This document shows, in pieces, positions 38,261-47,945 of a stretch of DNA of 64,000 nt. Where the stretch lies: positions 248,001-312,000 of the forward strand of contig NZ_LMHA01000003.1 in the NCBI RefSeq assembly GCF_001427635.1, in the 5' to 3' direction. A program made the position numbers and the translations under genes. Under the pieces are notes generated by a model, which searched no databases, was not told where the DNA came from, and was given only the letters and a program-made list of their open reading frames with translations. The stretch comes from Pseudoxanthomonas sp. Root65. Its GTDB lineage: Bacteria; Pseudomonadota; Gammaproteobacteria; Xanthomonadales; Xanthomonadaceae. Position 1 is the stretch's first letter, and every line of letters starts with the position of its first letter.

Positions 38261-40519
38261 ATGTCCACCAACCACCTTTCATCGCGGCCGCTGCTGGCCG
38301 GCCTGATCGCCACCTTGCTGGCCGCCCCGGCCGCGGCCGCGCCACCGGCGTATGCCACGCCGCAGGAGAAAGCCTTCGTCGACGCCCTGATGGCGAAGAT
38401 GACCGTCGAGGAGAAGCTGGGCCAGTTGAACCAGCCCGCCGGCGTGGGCAACAACACCGGTCCGGCCGCCATGACGGGCAACGAGGACCAGATCCGCAAG
38501 GGCGAGATCGGCACCTACCTGGGTACCCAGGGCGCGGTGCTGACCTGCCGCCTGCAACGGATTGCGGTGGAAGAGTCGCGACTGAAGATCCCGCTGATGT
38601 TCGGCTTCGACGTGATCCACGGCCACCGCACCGTCTTCCCCGTGCCGCTGGGCGAGTCGGCAAGCTTCGACCCGGTCGAAGTGCAGAACGGCGCCCGCGT
38701 GGCCGCGGTCGAAGCCGCGGCGCACGGCATCCACTGGACCTACGCGCCGATGGTGGACATTTCCCGCGACCCGCGCTGGGGACGTATCGTCGAGGGCGCG
38801 GGCGAAGACCCGTACCTCGGCTCGGTGCTGGCCGCGGCGCGCGTGCGCGGTTTCCAGGGCGACGACTTGCGCGCGCCGGATACCATCCTGGCCACCGCCA
38901 AGCACTTCGTCGCCTATGGCGCGGCCGAGGGTGGCCGCGACTACAACGTGGCCGACATCTCCGAGCGCGCGCTGCACGAGGTCTACCTGCCGCCGTTCAA
39001 GGCCGCCGTGGAGGCTGGCGCACAGTCGATCATGGCCGCCTTCAATGAAGTGGCCGGCGTGCCGATGCATGCGCACCGTCCACTGATCGAGGACGTGCTG
39101 CGCAAGCAGTGGGGCTGGGACGGCCTGCTGGTCAGCGACTACACCGGCGTGATGGAACTGATGCCGCACGGCGTGGCCGCCAACCGCGAGGAGGCCGGCA
39201 TCCTGGGCCTGCGTGCCGGCGTGGACGTGGACATGGTCAGCCAGATCTACGTGAAGGACCTGCCGGCGGCGGTAAAGGCCGGAAAGATCCCCATGGCCGA
39301 GCTGGATGCGTCCGTGCGCCGCGTGCTCAATGCGAAGTACCGGCTGGGCCTGTTCGACGATCCCTATCGTTACTGCACCGACGACGGCGCCCGCGAGCGC
39401 GCGCTGACGCTGACCCCAGAGCATCGCGCGGCCGCGCGCCGCATGGCGCAGAAATCGCTGGTGCTGCTGGAGAACGATCGCAACGTGCTGCCGCTGTCGA
39501 AGTCCGTGCGCACGCTGGCCGTGATCGGCCCGCTGGCCGACCATCGCCGCGCCATGCTCGGCAACTGGGCGGTGGCCGGGCGCGAGGAAGACGCGGTGAC
39601 GCCGGTGCAGGGTCTGAAGGCTGCGTTGGGCGAGGGCGCGCGGCTGATCGTCGCCAAGGGCGCCGACATCGACAGCCAGGACACGTCCGGCTTCGCCGAG
39701 GCGCTGGCGGCGGCCCAGCAGGCCGACGCGGTGGTGATGTTCCTCGGCGAACATCCCGACATGAGCGCCGAGGCGCACAACCGCACCACGCTGGACCTGC
39801 CGGGCGTGCAGGAACAACTCGCGCTTCAGGTCGCCGCGACCGGCAAGCCGGTGGTGCTGGTGCTGCTGAACGGGCGTCCGCTGTCGATCGGTGCGCTGAA
39901 GGGCAAGGTGCCGGCGATCCTGGAAGCGTGGTTCCCCGGCGTGGAAGGCGGACATGCCATCACCGACGTGCTGTTCGGCGACGTCAATCCGTCGGCCAAG
40001 CTGCCGGTGACGTTCCCGCACAACGTGGGCCAGATCCCGCTCTACTACGCGCACCGCAACACCGGCCGTCCGCCGAGCGACACCGACAAGTACACCAGCA
40101 AGTATCTGGATGCGCCGTCCACGCCGCTGTACGCGTTCGGCCACGGGCTCAGCTATACGACCTTCCGTTACGACGCGCCGGTGGTGGCGAAGAAGACGCT
40201 GGCGCCGTCCGCCCTGCAGCAGCAGGTCAGCGTGCGTGTCACCAACACCGGCAAGCGCGCGGGCGAGGAAGTGGTGCAGCTCTACGTGCGCGACGACGTG
40301 GCCAGCGTCACCCGCCCGGTCAAGCAACTGCGCGGCTTCCAGCGCGTCGCGCTGGAGCCGGGCGAGTCGAAGACGGTCACCTTCGAGCTCGGCTTCGAGG
40401 ATCTGGCGATGTACGACGCGCGCATGCAGCAGGTGGTGGAGCCGGGCACCTTCACGGTGTTCGTGGGCGGAAGCTCGGATCGCACGCAACAGGCCGCGTT
40501 CTCGGTGGCGGCGCCCTGA
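38261..40519 (+). CDS. bglX: Glycoside hydrolase family 3 beta-glucosidase
   Basis: A 752-residue exported GH3 enzyme (signal LLAGLIATLLAAPAAAAPP). The first domain carries the nucleophile Asp293 in LLVSDYTGVMELM and the substrate motifs RDPRWGRIVEGAGEDPYLG and KHFVAYGAAEGGRDY. A C-terminal fibronectin-III-like domain ends the protein (VRVTNTGKRAGEEVVQLYV). It releases glucose from beta-glucosides in the periplasm, and E. coli BglX is the close model. A LacI-type operator lies just upstream and the presumed repressor gene follows 182 bp downstream, so it belongs to the carbohydrate regulon here. Confidence 0.95.
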   Translation: MSTNHLSSRPLLAGLIATLLAAPAAAAPPAYATPQEKAFVDALMAKMTVEEKLGQLNQPAGVGNNTGPAAMTGNEDQIRKGEIGTYLGTQGAVLTCRLQRIAVEESRLKIPLMFGFDVIHGHRTVFPVPLGESASFDPVEVQNGARVAAVEAAAHGIHWTYAPMVDISRDPRWGRIVEGAGEDPYLGSVLAAARVRGFQGDDLRAPDTILATAKHFVAYGAAEGGRDYNVADISERALHEVYLPPFKAAVEAGAQSIMAAFNEVAGVPMHAHRPLIEDVLRKQWGWDGLLVSDYTGVMELMPHGVAANREEAGILGLRAGVDVDMVSQIYVKDLPAAVKAGKIPMAELDASVRRVLNAKYRLGLFDDPYRYCTDDGARERALTLTPEHRAAARRMAQKSLVLLENDRNVLPLSKSVRTLAVIGPLADHRRAMLGNWAVAGREEDAVTPVQGLKAALGEGARLIVAKGADIDSQDTSGFAEALAAAQQADAVVMFLGEHPDMSAEAHNRTTLDLPGVQEQLALQVAATGKPVVLVLLNGRPLSIGALKGKVPAILEAWFPGVEGGHAITDVLFGDVNPSAKLPVTFPHNVGQIPLYYAHRNTGRPPSDTDKYTSKYLDAPSTPLYAFGHGLSYTTFRYDAPVVAKKTLAPSALQQQVSVRVTNTGKRAGEEVVQLYVRDDVASVTRPVKQLRGFQRVALEPGESKTVTFELGFEDLAMYDARMQQVVEPGTFTVFVGGSSDRTQQAAFSVAAP

Positions 40520-40630
40520 AGGACGACGGCGGCGTGGCATCGGCGATGCTGCGCCGCAATATTTTCTGCCGGATCAAGGTGCGCGCAAACGACTGAATTC
40601 ACAGTGTATTTCGCACCAACTAACGCGGGC

Positions 40631-40660
40631 TTTACACGTTTCCGTGAAAACGGTTACAGT
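40631..40660 (+). promoter_or_regulatory. Promoter of the lacI regulator, overlapped by its operator
   Basis: TTTACA at 40631-40636 and TACAGT at 40655-40660 are 18 bp apart. The operator at 40645-40658 overlaps the -10, which suggests autoregulation. Confidence 0.55.
40645..40658. promoter_or_regulatory. LacI-type operator upstream of the regulator gene
   Basis: TGAAAACGGTTACA differs by one base from the bglX operator and is identical to the site at 58189. It sits 44 bp before the lacI start. Confidence 0.75.
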
Positions 40661-40701
40661 CCGCGCCACTCAAGGCTGTCATCACCGCGGAGGGGCGGGG
40701 A

Positions 40702-41730
40702 ATGGCGAGAACCTCGGTCACCATCAAGGATGTCGCACGCGAGGCGCGGGTCTCCGTCGCCACCGTGTCGCGTGCCTTGAACGGGCATGAGAACGTCGCC
40801 GACTCCGTTCGCCAGCAGGTCCTGGCCACGGCCGACCGCCTGCGCTACCAGCCGCATGCCGCCGCGCGCAGCCTCAGCAGCCGCCGCACGCAGACCATCG
40901 GCGTGGTGTTGCCGGACCTGTACGGCGAGTTCTTCTCCGAACTGATCCGCGGCATCGACCAGGTCGCCCGCGCACGCCGCCAGCATCTGCTGGTGTCCAG
41001 TTACCACGGCCATCCGGAAGAGCAGGGCGAAGCCCTGCGCGCCATGCGCGGTCGCGTCGACGGCTTGCTGGTGCTGTCGCCGTATACCGACCGTCCGGGC
41101 TTCCTGGTCGACAACCTGCCGTCGTCGCTGCCGGTGGTGCTGATCAATACCGATGTGCAGGACTCGCCGTACCCGGCATTGACCATCGACAACTACAGCG
41201 CCGCCGTGGCGATGGTCGAACACCTCGTCCAAGCTGGCCATCGCCGCATCGCGTTCATCGGCGGGCCGGAGGGCAACTTCGATGCGCGCGAACGGTTGCG
41301 CGGCTACCGCGATGCGATGGCGCGTCTGTTGCCAGGTGCGCAGCCGCAGGAGTTTTCCGGCGATTTCAGCGAGTCCGCCGGCTACGAAGCAGGCAGGCAC
41401 ATCGCGCATGCGCCAGACAGGCCGCAGGCCGTGTTCGCTGCCAACGACATGACGGCGCTGGGCTGCCTGTACGCCTTCAACGAAGCCGGTGTGAGCGTGC
41501 CGAAGGACGTGGCCCTGGCCGGTTTCGACGACATCCCGCTGGCGCGCTTCGTTCACCCGACCTTGACCACGATGCGGGTGAGTATTGCCGAGCTGGGGGG
41601 GCAGGCGATGAGCCGTCTGCTGGAAACGATCGAATCCGATGGTGCGCGTGTGGCGCCTTCGGCCATGTTGACGCCGGAGCTGATCGTCAGGGCGTCCAGC
41701 GTGGGAGAGGGCCGCCGCACACAGACATAG
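40702..41730 (+). CDS. LacI-family transcriptional repressor
   Basis: A 342-residue regulator. The N-terminal helix-turn-helix (TIKDVAREARVSVATVSRAL) and hinge (PHAAARSLSSRRTQTIGVV) are complete, followed by a periplasmic-binding-protein-like effector domain (HRRIAFIGGPEGNFDARERL, VFAANDMTALG, AGFDDIPLARFVHPTLTT). It should repress in the absence of a sugar ligand. Five matching 14-bp operators within 20 kb, including one at its own promoter, suggest it controls bglX, itself, the TonB receptor, the glycoamylase/ABC operon and the separate ABC ATPase. The inducer is unknown. Confidence 0.92.
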   Translation: MARTSVTIKDVAREARVSVATVSRALNGHENVADSVRQQVLATADRLRYQPHAAARSLSSRRTQTIGVVLPDLYGEFFSELIRGIDQVARARRQHLLVSSYHGHPEEQGEALRAMRGRVDGLLVLSPYTDRPGFLVDNLPSSLPVVLINTDVQDSPYPALTIDNYSAAVAMVEHLVQAGHRRIAFIGGPEGNFDARERLRGYRDAMARLLPGAQPQEFSGDFSESAGYEAGRHIAHAPDRPQAVFAANDMTALGCLYAFNEAGVSVPKDVALAGFDDIPLARFVHPTLTTMRVSIAELGGQAMSRLLETIESDGARVAPSAMLTPELIVRASSVGEGRRTQT

Positions 41731-41732
41731 GG

Positions 41733-41753
41733 AAAGCGTGACCGCTTTTTTTT
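41733..41753 (+). terminator. Rho-independent terminator after lacI
   Basis: AAAGCG, loop TGAC, CGCTTT and then more T residues (eight in all) follow the lacI stop by 3 bp. Confidence 0.7.
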
Positions 41754-41762
41754 GGAGCGGGC

Positions 41763-41776
41763 TGTAATCGATTACA
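41763..41776. promoter_or_regulatory. LacI-type operator upstream of the TonB receptor
   Basis: TGTAATCGATTACA is a perfect 14-bp palindrome matching TGWAAWCGNTTACA. It lies 50 bp before the receptor start. Confidence 0.78.
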
Positions 41777-41825
41777 AGCGGCATCAAGCCGATTTGCAGT
41801 ACATCAATCTTTGGAGGGAGAGCCA

Positions 41826-44800
41826 ATGAATAAGCGCAACCGCACCACCACATTCCGACCCAATCGCAAGCTGTTGTCCTGTGCCCTGGCGAGCTGCCTG
41901 GCCATGGCCGCGCCGCAGGTGATGGCGCAGTCCACCTCCGCCACGCTGCGTGGTGCAGTGACGGCGGACTCGACCATCACCGTCACCAACGTGGATACCG
42001 GCCTGACCCGTACCGCGAAGGCGGCGAACGGCAGCTACAACATCGGCGGCCTGCCGCCGGGCACGTACCGGATCGATGTCAACGCCGGTGGACAGACCAG
42101 CAGCCGTGCGGTGACCTTGGCCGTGGGCCAGACCGCCACGCTGAACCTGCAGGACGCACCGCCGGTCTCCGCGCCGACGGGTGACGCGACCACGCTGGAT
42201 ACCGTGCGCGTGACCGCGCCGATGCTGGTGGAAACCAAGACGTCGGAAGTGGCGACGTACGTGTCGAACAAGCAGATCGAACTGCTGCCGCAGAACTCGC
42301 GCAACTTCCTGGCGTTCGCCGATATCGTGCCGGGCATGGCGCTGCAGACGCCGGTCAATGGTCAGGAGACCCAGATCCGCAGCGGTGCGCAGGGCGCGAA
42401 TGCCATCAACGTGTACATCGACGGCGTTGGCCAAAAGAACTATGTCACGCCCGGCGGCGTTACGAGCCAGGACGACAGCGAAGGCAATCCGTTCCCGCAG
42501 TCCGCGATCGGCGAATACAAGGTCATCACCTCGAACTACAAGGCAGAGTACGACCAGATCAGCAGTGCAGCCATCACGGCCGTCACCAAGTCCGGTACCA
42601 ATGAATTCGAGGGCAGCTTCTTCGTCGATCGCACGTCGGAGGCCTGGACACAGTCCACGCCGCAGGAGCTGAGGGATGGCGAGAACGAGGAGAAGGTGGA
42701 GCAGTACGGCATCACGTTTGGCGGCCCGATCCTGCGCGACAAGCTGCACTTCTTCGTGTCGTACGAAGCGAAGGACATCGTACGCCCGGCTCCGATCCTG
42801 CCGCCGACGGAGGTACTGAACAACAACGTGGTCCTGCCGTCCGAGATCACCCAGTACTACGGACCTGCGAGCCGGCCGTTCAACCAGGACGTCTATTTCG
42901 GCAAGCTGAGCCTGCAGGCCAGTGATGCGCACCTGATCGAGCTGATCGGACGGGTCCGCAAGGAAACCGGTGTGTTGGGCATTGGCGGCGTCAACGTTCC
43001 GAGTGCCGGCACAGCGCTCAACAACGATGAAACCCGCATTGACCTGCGTTGGCAGTACTCCTCGCAGGATTGGCTGGCCGACAGCCACCTGACGTTCGAG
43101 GAGGCGGCCTACAATCCGAGTCCGGTCAACCCGATCAACTCGGCCCGCTACACCATCGTCAATCCGCAGAACCCGAACCAGCGCGATTTGCAGGTCCTGA
43201 ATCTCGGCGGCGGCCCGAACTTCCAGGACAAGGGTCAGAAGGGCGTCGGTATCCAGAGCGATGTGACGTTCTATGGTTGGGAAAATCACACCATCAAGAT
43301 GGGCGTGAAGTACAAGCAGGTGGATCTGAAGGCCTTCCAGCAATTCCCGCCATTCCCGCGCTACTGGTATGACGTCAACGAGAGCCTGACCCAGCCGTGG
43401 CGCATCGAATTCACCGCGCCGCGCACCGGCCGCGACCCCTTCGTAAGCTCGGAGAACAAGCAGTTCGGCATCTACATCCAGGACGACTGGCAGGTCAACG
43501 AGAAGCTGACGCTGAACCTCGGCATCCGCTGGGATTACGAACAGAATCCGGCCTACACCGACAATCGCCTCGACCCGGCTATCGAGGCCGCGCTGCGTGG
43601 TTGGACGAACATTCAGAACACCGACTACAACATCGATAACTACATCCCCGGTCCGGGCAAGCGCGACAACTTCAAGGACGCCATCCAGCCGCGCCTTGGC
43701 TTCTCGTACGACCTGACCGGTGACCAGCGTCATGTGATTTTCGGCGGTGCCGGGCGCGCCTATGACCGCACGCTGTTCGACTACCTGGCGCGTGAGTACT
43801 ACGCGGGTGCCTTCACCACCTACACGATCAACTTCCCCACCGCGTTCCATCCCTGCTCGGGCACCAACTGCATACCGTTCAATCCGGCGCTGATGACCGA
43901 CGCGGGACTCGATGCCTATCGTGCGGCGAACCCTGTGGCTGGCGGCGAGATCCAACTGGTCAACAACGACTTCAAGACGCCGTACTCCGACCAGTTCAGC
44001 CTGGGCATGCGCAACGCGGTGACGCTGTGGGGGCACGACTGGAATACGGCGGTGACCCTGCAGCACATCCGCGCGCGTGATGGTTTCTATGGCCGCCTCG
44101 GAAGCCGTCGCCCGGATGGCAGCTTCCATCAGTTCCAGTCGCAGGGACAGACGTTTGGCGGTTCGCCGTTCATCGCAGTGCCTGGCTACGGCAACCTGAT
44201 CCTGTTGGACAATGGGTTCTCTTTCAACCAGAACTCGCTGCTGCTGTCGGCGGACAAGCCGTTCACGCAGGCATCGCCGTGGGGCGTCAACATCGCCTAC
44301 ACGTACATGGATGCGGAGGAGAATCGTCCGGAAGCCTCGCTCGGCGAGACGTTCCTGTTCGATTATCCGTACGTCACGGATGATTACTACGTGTCCGTCG
44401 GCGTGCCGAAGCATCGCCTGGTCCTTTCCGGCATTTATTCGCCGGGCTGGGATCTGACCTTCAGCGGCAAGTTGATTTTGGAGACGCCGAAGCCGAAATC
44501 TGCTGTGAATAGACTCAATTCACCGGCTGACGGCACGTGCCAGCCCATCACCGGAGCTGCGAACTGCGGTGACCTGCGTGCGTTCTATGCGCCCGTCACG
44601 CCGGAGGGCACGATTGGGTACAAGCGCTTCGATCTGGCGGTGCAGAAGCGCTGGAATCCCAGCGAAGACCTGTCGGTCTGGGTGCGTGGCGACATGATCA
44701 ATGTCTTCAACTGGGAGAACTGGAACCAGTTCAACACCAACTGGGGCTCGCCGGGTGGTCCGCAGAACCCGAACCTCGGCACGCGTAGCGGCATCGAAGT

Positions 44801-44849
44801 GTACGAACCCATGCGAACCTTCAAGCTGTCTTTCGGCTTCGACTGGTAA
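41826..44849 (+). CDS. TonB-dependent receptor with CarboxypepD_reg domain (Oar-like)
   Basis: A 1007-residue outer-membrane transporter. The signal peptide ends near residue 35 (LAMAAPQVMAQ), then comes a carboxypeptidase-regulatory-like beta domain (NVDTGLTRTAKAANGSYNIG), a plug domain (LPQNSRNFLAFADIVPGM) and a 22-strand barrel ending in the aromatic SFGFDW. Such receptors in xanthomonads import oligosaccharides. ATG 41826 has GGAGGGA at 41813-41819. It lies between the LacI regulator and a glycoamylase gene and carries an operator in its leader, so the substrate is probably the glucan handled by this locus. Confidence 0.92.
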   Translation: MNKRNRTTTFRPNRKLLSCALASCLAMAAPQVMAQSTSATLRGAVTADSTITVTNVDTGLTRTAKAANGSYNIGGLPPGTYRIDVNAGGQTSSRAVTLAVGQTATLNLQDAPPVSAPTGDATTLDTVRVTAPMLVETKTSEVATYVSNKQIELLPQNSRNFLAFADIVPGMALQTPVNGQETQIRSGAQGANAINVYIDGVGQKNYVTPGGVTSQDDSEGNPFPQSAIGEYKVITSNYKAEYDQISSAAITAVTKSGTNEFEGSFFVDRTSEAWTQSTPQELRDGENEEKVEQYGITFGGPILRDKLHFFVSYEAKDIVRPAPILPPTEVLNNNVVLPSEITQYYGPASRPFNQDVYFGKLSLQASDAHLIELIGRVRKETGVLGIGGVNVPSAGTALNNDETRIDLRWQYSSQDWLADSHLTFEEAAYNPSPVNPINSARYTIVNPQNPNQRDLQVLNLGGGPNFQDKGQKGVGIQSDVTFYGWENHTIKMGVKYKQVDLKAFQQFPPFPRYWYDVNESLTQPWRIEFTAPRTGRDPFVSSENKQFGIYIQDDWQVNEKLTLNLGIRWDYEQNPAYTDNRLDPAIEAALRGWTNIQNTDYNIDNYIPGPGKRDNFKDAIQPRLGFSYDLTGDQRHVIFGGAGRAYDRTLFDYLAREYYAGAFTTYTINFPTAFHPCSGTNCIPFNPALMTDAGLDAYRAANPVAGGEIQLVNNDFKTPYSDQFSLGMRNAVTLWGHDWNTAVTLQHIRARDGFYGRLGSRRPDGSFHQFQSQGQTFGGSPFIAVPGYGNLILLDNGFSFNQNSLLLSADKPFTQASPWGVNIAYTYMDAEENRPEASLGETFLFDYPYVTDDYYVSVGVPKHRLVLSGIYSPGWDLTFSGKLILETPKPKSAVNRLNSPADGTCQPITGAANCGDLRAFYAPVTPEGTIGYKRFDLAVQKRWNPSEDLSVWVRGDMINVFNWENWNQFNTNWGSPGGPQNPNLGTRSGIEVYEPMRTFKLSFGFDW

Positions 44850-44854
44850 TACAC

Positions 44855-44907
44855 ACCCGCCCTCGGGCGGCGCCTCCGGGCGCCGCCTGACCGGCGGGTT
44901 TGTTTTG
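44855..44907 (+). terminator. Terminator after the TonB receptor
   Basis: ACCCGCC and GGCGGGT form an outer stem around a second 9-bp hairpin (GGCGGCGCC with its complement), followed by TTGTTTTG. It probably ends or reduces transcription before the downstream operon. Confidence 0.6.
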
Positions 44908-44915
44908 TGCTCTTT

Positions 44916-44929
44916 TGTAATCGGTTACA
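44916..44929. promoter_or_regulatory. LacI-type operator upstream of the glycoamylase operon
   Basis: TGTAATCGGTTACA matches TGWAAWCGNTTACA. It ends 13 bp before the TTG start of the next gene, with a GATAAT -10-like hexamer between, so a bound repressor would block the promoter directly. Confidence 0.75.
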
Positions 44930-44942
44930 ACGGGATAATGTT

Positions 44943-46580
44943 TTGAACAAGATCACCCCAGCCCCGCGCGCGCCCTGGCTCATCGGCGTTGTGCTGACTC
45001 TGTTGATCGCCGGCTGCCAGAAGGCGCCGGAAGAGAAAGCCGCACCCGCCGCGAAGCCTGCCGCTCCCGTCGTGGCCGCCAAGCCGGAACCGCCGGCGAA
45101 GCCGGAGTTGCCGCCCCTTTTCCGCGACATCGAACGTCGCACGTTCCAGTTCTTCTGGGACACCACCAACGAAGTGAACGGCATGACGCCGGACCGCTAT
45201 CCGTCGCGTCCGTTCGCCAGCATCGCCTCCATCGGCTACGCGTTGACCGCGTATCCCATCGGCATCGAGAACGGCTGGGTCAGCCGCACGCAGGCGGTCG
45301 ACCGCACGCTGACCACGCTGAAATTCCTGCGCGACATCCCGCAGGGTCCGCAGAAGGAAGGGAAGGGCGGCCACAAGGGCTTCTACTACCACTTCCTCGA
45401 CATGAACACCGGCGAGCGCTTCAACACCTGGGTGGAACTGTCCAGCGTGGACACCTCGCTGCTGCTGATGGGCGTGCTGTTCGCGCAGTCCTACTACGAC
45501 CGCGACGACGCGCGCGAGAAGGAGATCCGCGACCTTGCCGACACCCTCTACAAGCGCGTCGACTGGACCTTCCTGCAGAACAACAAGCCGCTGATCTCGA
45601 TGGGCTGGTTCCCGGAGAGTGGCGTCATCCCGCACGACTGGAAGGGCTACAACGAGGCCATGATGGTCTACGTGCTGGCGATGGCCTCGCCGACGCATCC
45701 GGTGGGTCCCGAGGCATGGGAAGTGTGGACGCGCAGCTACAGCGAACTCTGGGGTGTTTTCCAGGGACAGGAATACCTGACATTCGCACCGCATTTCGGT
45801 CACCAGTACAGCCATGTCTGGATCGACTTCCGCGGCATCCAGGACGCGTACATGCGCGAGCGCGGCATGGACTATTTCGAGAACAGCCGCCGCGCCACCT
45901 ACGCCCAGCGCGCCTACGCCATCGAGAACCCGATGAAGTGGAAGGACTACGGCGCGAACGTGTGGGGCCTGACCGCCTCCGACGGACCGCAGCAGACCAC
46001 CCAGGAATACCGCGGCGAACAGCGTCCGTTCCGCCATTACTCCGCACGCGGCGCCGGCTTCCGCGAGAACTTCGATGACGGCACCATCGCGCCGACGGCG
46101 GCCATCGCCTCGCTGCCGTTCGCGCCGGAGATCGTGATTCCCGCCACCGAGGAAATGCATCGCCGTTACGGCGACTACCTGTACTCGAGCTATGGCTTCC
46201 TGGATTCGTTCAATCCCAGCTTCGACTACGACATCCCGCTGAAGACCGGCCGCATCGTGCCGGGCAAGGGCTGGGTGGCCAGCGACTATATCGGCATCGA
46301 CCAGGGCCCGATCCTGGCGATGATCGCGAACTACCGCAGCGATTTCGTCTGGAGCGTGATGAAGAAGAATCCGTACATCCGTGACGGATTGAAGAAGGCC
46401 GGCTTCCAGGGCGGCTGGCTGGATGCGAAGAGCGAGCAGGCGAGCGGCGCCAGCGCCGTGGCGGCGCCGACCGCACCGCCGGATCTGGACGCCGCGGCGG
46501 CGCGCGCGCTGGGCACCGCAGAATCGCGCGCCAACCAGGCCTCGCAGCCCGAGGCGACGCGCCCGCAGCAGCCCGAGTAA
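44943..46580 (+). CDS. Glycoamylase-like lipoprotein (possible GH144-type beta-glucan hydrolase)
   Basis: A 545-residue lipoprotein: the signal ends in LTLLIAGC with Cys25, then a Pro/Ala/Lys-rich linker to about residue 60. The catalytic part is a glycoamylase-like alpha/alpha barrel (RRTFQFFWDTTNEVNGMTPD, GWFPESGVIPHDWKGYNEAM, SYGFLDSFNPSFD). This fold includes GH144 endo-beta-1,2-glucanases, and the adjoining beta-glucosidase and uptake genes fit a beta-glucan hydrolase, though a specific linkage cannot be read. The start is uncertain: TTG 44943 is preferred because a GTG at 44907 lies upstream of the operator. Confidence 0.75.
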   Translation: MNKITPAPRAPWLIGVVLTLLIAGCQKAPEEKAAPAAKPAAPVVAAKPEPPAKPELPPLFRDIERRTFQFFWDTTNEVNGMTPDRYPSRPFASIASIGYALTAYPIGIENGWVSRTQAVDRTLTTLKFLRDIPQGPQKEGKGGHKGFYYHFLDMNTGERFNTWVELSSVDTSLLLMGVLFAQSYYDRDDAREKEIRDLADTLYKRVDWTFLQNNKPLISMGWFPESGVIPHDWKGYNEAMMVYVLAMASPTHPVGPEAWEVWTRSYSELWGVFQGQEYLTFAPHFGHQYSHVWIDFRGIQDAYMRERGMDYFENSRRATYAQRAYAIENPMKWKDYGANVWGLTASDGPQQTTQEYRGEQRPFRHYSARGAGFRENFDDGTIAPTAAIASLPFAPEIVIPATEEMHRRYGDYLYSSYGFLDSFNPSFDYDIPLKTGRIVPGKGWVASDYIGIDQGPILAMIANYRSDFVWSVMKKNPYIRDGLKKAGFQGGWLDAKSEQASGASAVAAPTAPPDLDAAAARALGTAESRANQASQPEATRPQQPE

Positions 46581-46661
46581 GCTGTCCGCATGGATCGGCG
46601 TGCACCAGCAAGGGTCTCTCCAGCACGCATCAGGGTCTTCTCCGGTGGAAGGAGGGCCCTG

Positions 46662-47945
46662 GTGCGCTGCTGTTTTGCTGCACTCCTGACGTTGCTGGTG
46701 CTCGCGATCGCCGGCTGTGCACGCCCGCAGGACGACCGCAGCACCGTGCGGTTCTGGGTGATGGGCTACGAAGGCGAAGTCGTCGCCAGGCTGCTACCCG
46801 AATTCGAGCGCCAGCACCCGGATATCCGCGTGGACCTGCAGATCGTGCCGTGGCTGTCGGCACACGAGAAACTGCTGACCGCCTTCGCCGGCGAGTCGCT
46901 GCCGGACGTCAGCCCGATCGGCAACACGTGGATCCCGGAATTCGCCGCGTTGGGTGCGCTGGAACCGCTGGATGACGAGATCGCCGCGACACCCGGTTTC
47001 GACCAAGCGGATTTCTTTCCCGGCGTCTGGGACACCGGCGTGATCGAGGGCCGCGCCTACGCGGTGCCGTGGTATGTCGAGACCCGGCTGCCGTTCTATC
47101 GGCGCGACATGCTGGCCAAGGCGGGCGTGGAGACGCTGCCGGTGAGCTGGGACGACTGGCGGGTCGCGATGCGCGAGGTCAAGCAGGTCGCGGGGCCGGG
47201 CAACTATTCCATCCTGCTGCCACTCAACGAGTTCGAGCCGCTGTTGAGCCTGGCGATCCAGCAGCCGGAGCCGTTGCTGCGCGACGGTGGCCGCTACGGC
47301 AACTTCCGCAGCGAAGGCTTCCGGCAGTCGCTGGGCTTCTACAAGGAGATGTTCGAGCAAGGGTGGGCGCCGGTCGTCACCAACAACCAGATCTCGAACG
47401 TCTGGGACGAGTTCGGCAAGGGGTTCTATTCGTTCTACATCTCCGGCCCCTGGAACATCGCCAAGTTCAAGGAACGCTTGCCGGCCGCCCAACAGAAGGA
47501 CTGGGCGACGATGCCTTTGCCGGGTCCCAACGGCCCCGGCGCATCGCTCGCCAACGGCACCAGCTTCGTCGTGTTCAAGGATTCGCCCAACAAGGCGGCG
47601 GCGTGGCAGCTGATCGCGTGGTTGTCGTCGCCGAAGGTGCAAGCCGAATTCCATGCCTTGACCGGCGACCTGCCGCCGCGCCGCTCGCCGTGGCAGACGC
47701 CCGCGCTGGCGAATGATCCCTACGCCAAGGCCTTCCGCGAGCAGCTGGAGCGCGCGGTATCCACGCCGAAGGTACCGGAGTGGGAACGCATCGCCACCGA
47801 GATGCGGCTGGTCGGCGAACAGGTCGCCAATGGCCGCATGAGCGTGGACCAGGCGGCCGAGGAACTGGATCGTCGCGCCGACCGCATCCTGGAGAAACGT
47901 CGCTGGATGCTGGACCAGGCGGCCGAGCATGGGGCGGCACCATGA
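46662..47945 (+). CDS. Sugar ABC transporter substrate-binding lipoprotein
   Basis: A 427-residue extracytoplasmic binding protein of the CUT1 class (MalE/UgpB-like). The signal LLTLLVLAIAGC places the lipid Cys at residue 19. Motifs include FWVMGYEGEVVARLLPEF, QHPDIRVDL, PWYVETRLPFYRRDMLAKAG and FYSFYISGPWNIAKFKERLP. I prefer the GTG at 46662 because AAGGAGG lies 7 bp upstream; an ATG at 46590 would add 24 residues with no features. It precedes two permease genes with a four-base overlap, but no ATPase gene is present in the operon. Confidence 0.88.
   Translation: MRCCFAALLTLLVLAIAGCARPQDDRSTVRFWVMGYEGEVVARLLPEFERQHPDIRVDLQIVPWLSAHEKLLTAFAGESLPDVSPIGNTWIPEFAALGALEPLDDEIAATPGFDQADFFPGVWDTGVIEGRAYAVPWYVETRLPFYRRDMLAKAGVETLPVSWDDWRVAMREVKQVAGPGNYSILLPLNEFEPLLSLAIQQPEPLLRDGGRYGNFRSEGFRQSLGFYKEMFEQGWAPVVTNNQISNVWDEFGKGFYSFYISGPWNIAKFKERLPAAQQKDWATMPLPGPNGPGASLANGTSFVVFKDSPNKAAAWQLIAWLSSPKVQAEFHALTGDLPPRRSPWQTPALANDPYAKAFREQLERAVSTPKVPEWERIATEMRLVGEQVANGRMSVDQAAEELDRRADRILEKRRWMLDQAAEHGAAP

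Noticed and set aside
38279..40540. A 753-codon minus-strand frame opposite bglX
   Set aside because: Antisense of a clear GH3 enzyme, with a His/Arg/Gln-rich sequence typical of high-GC shadows.
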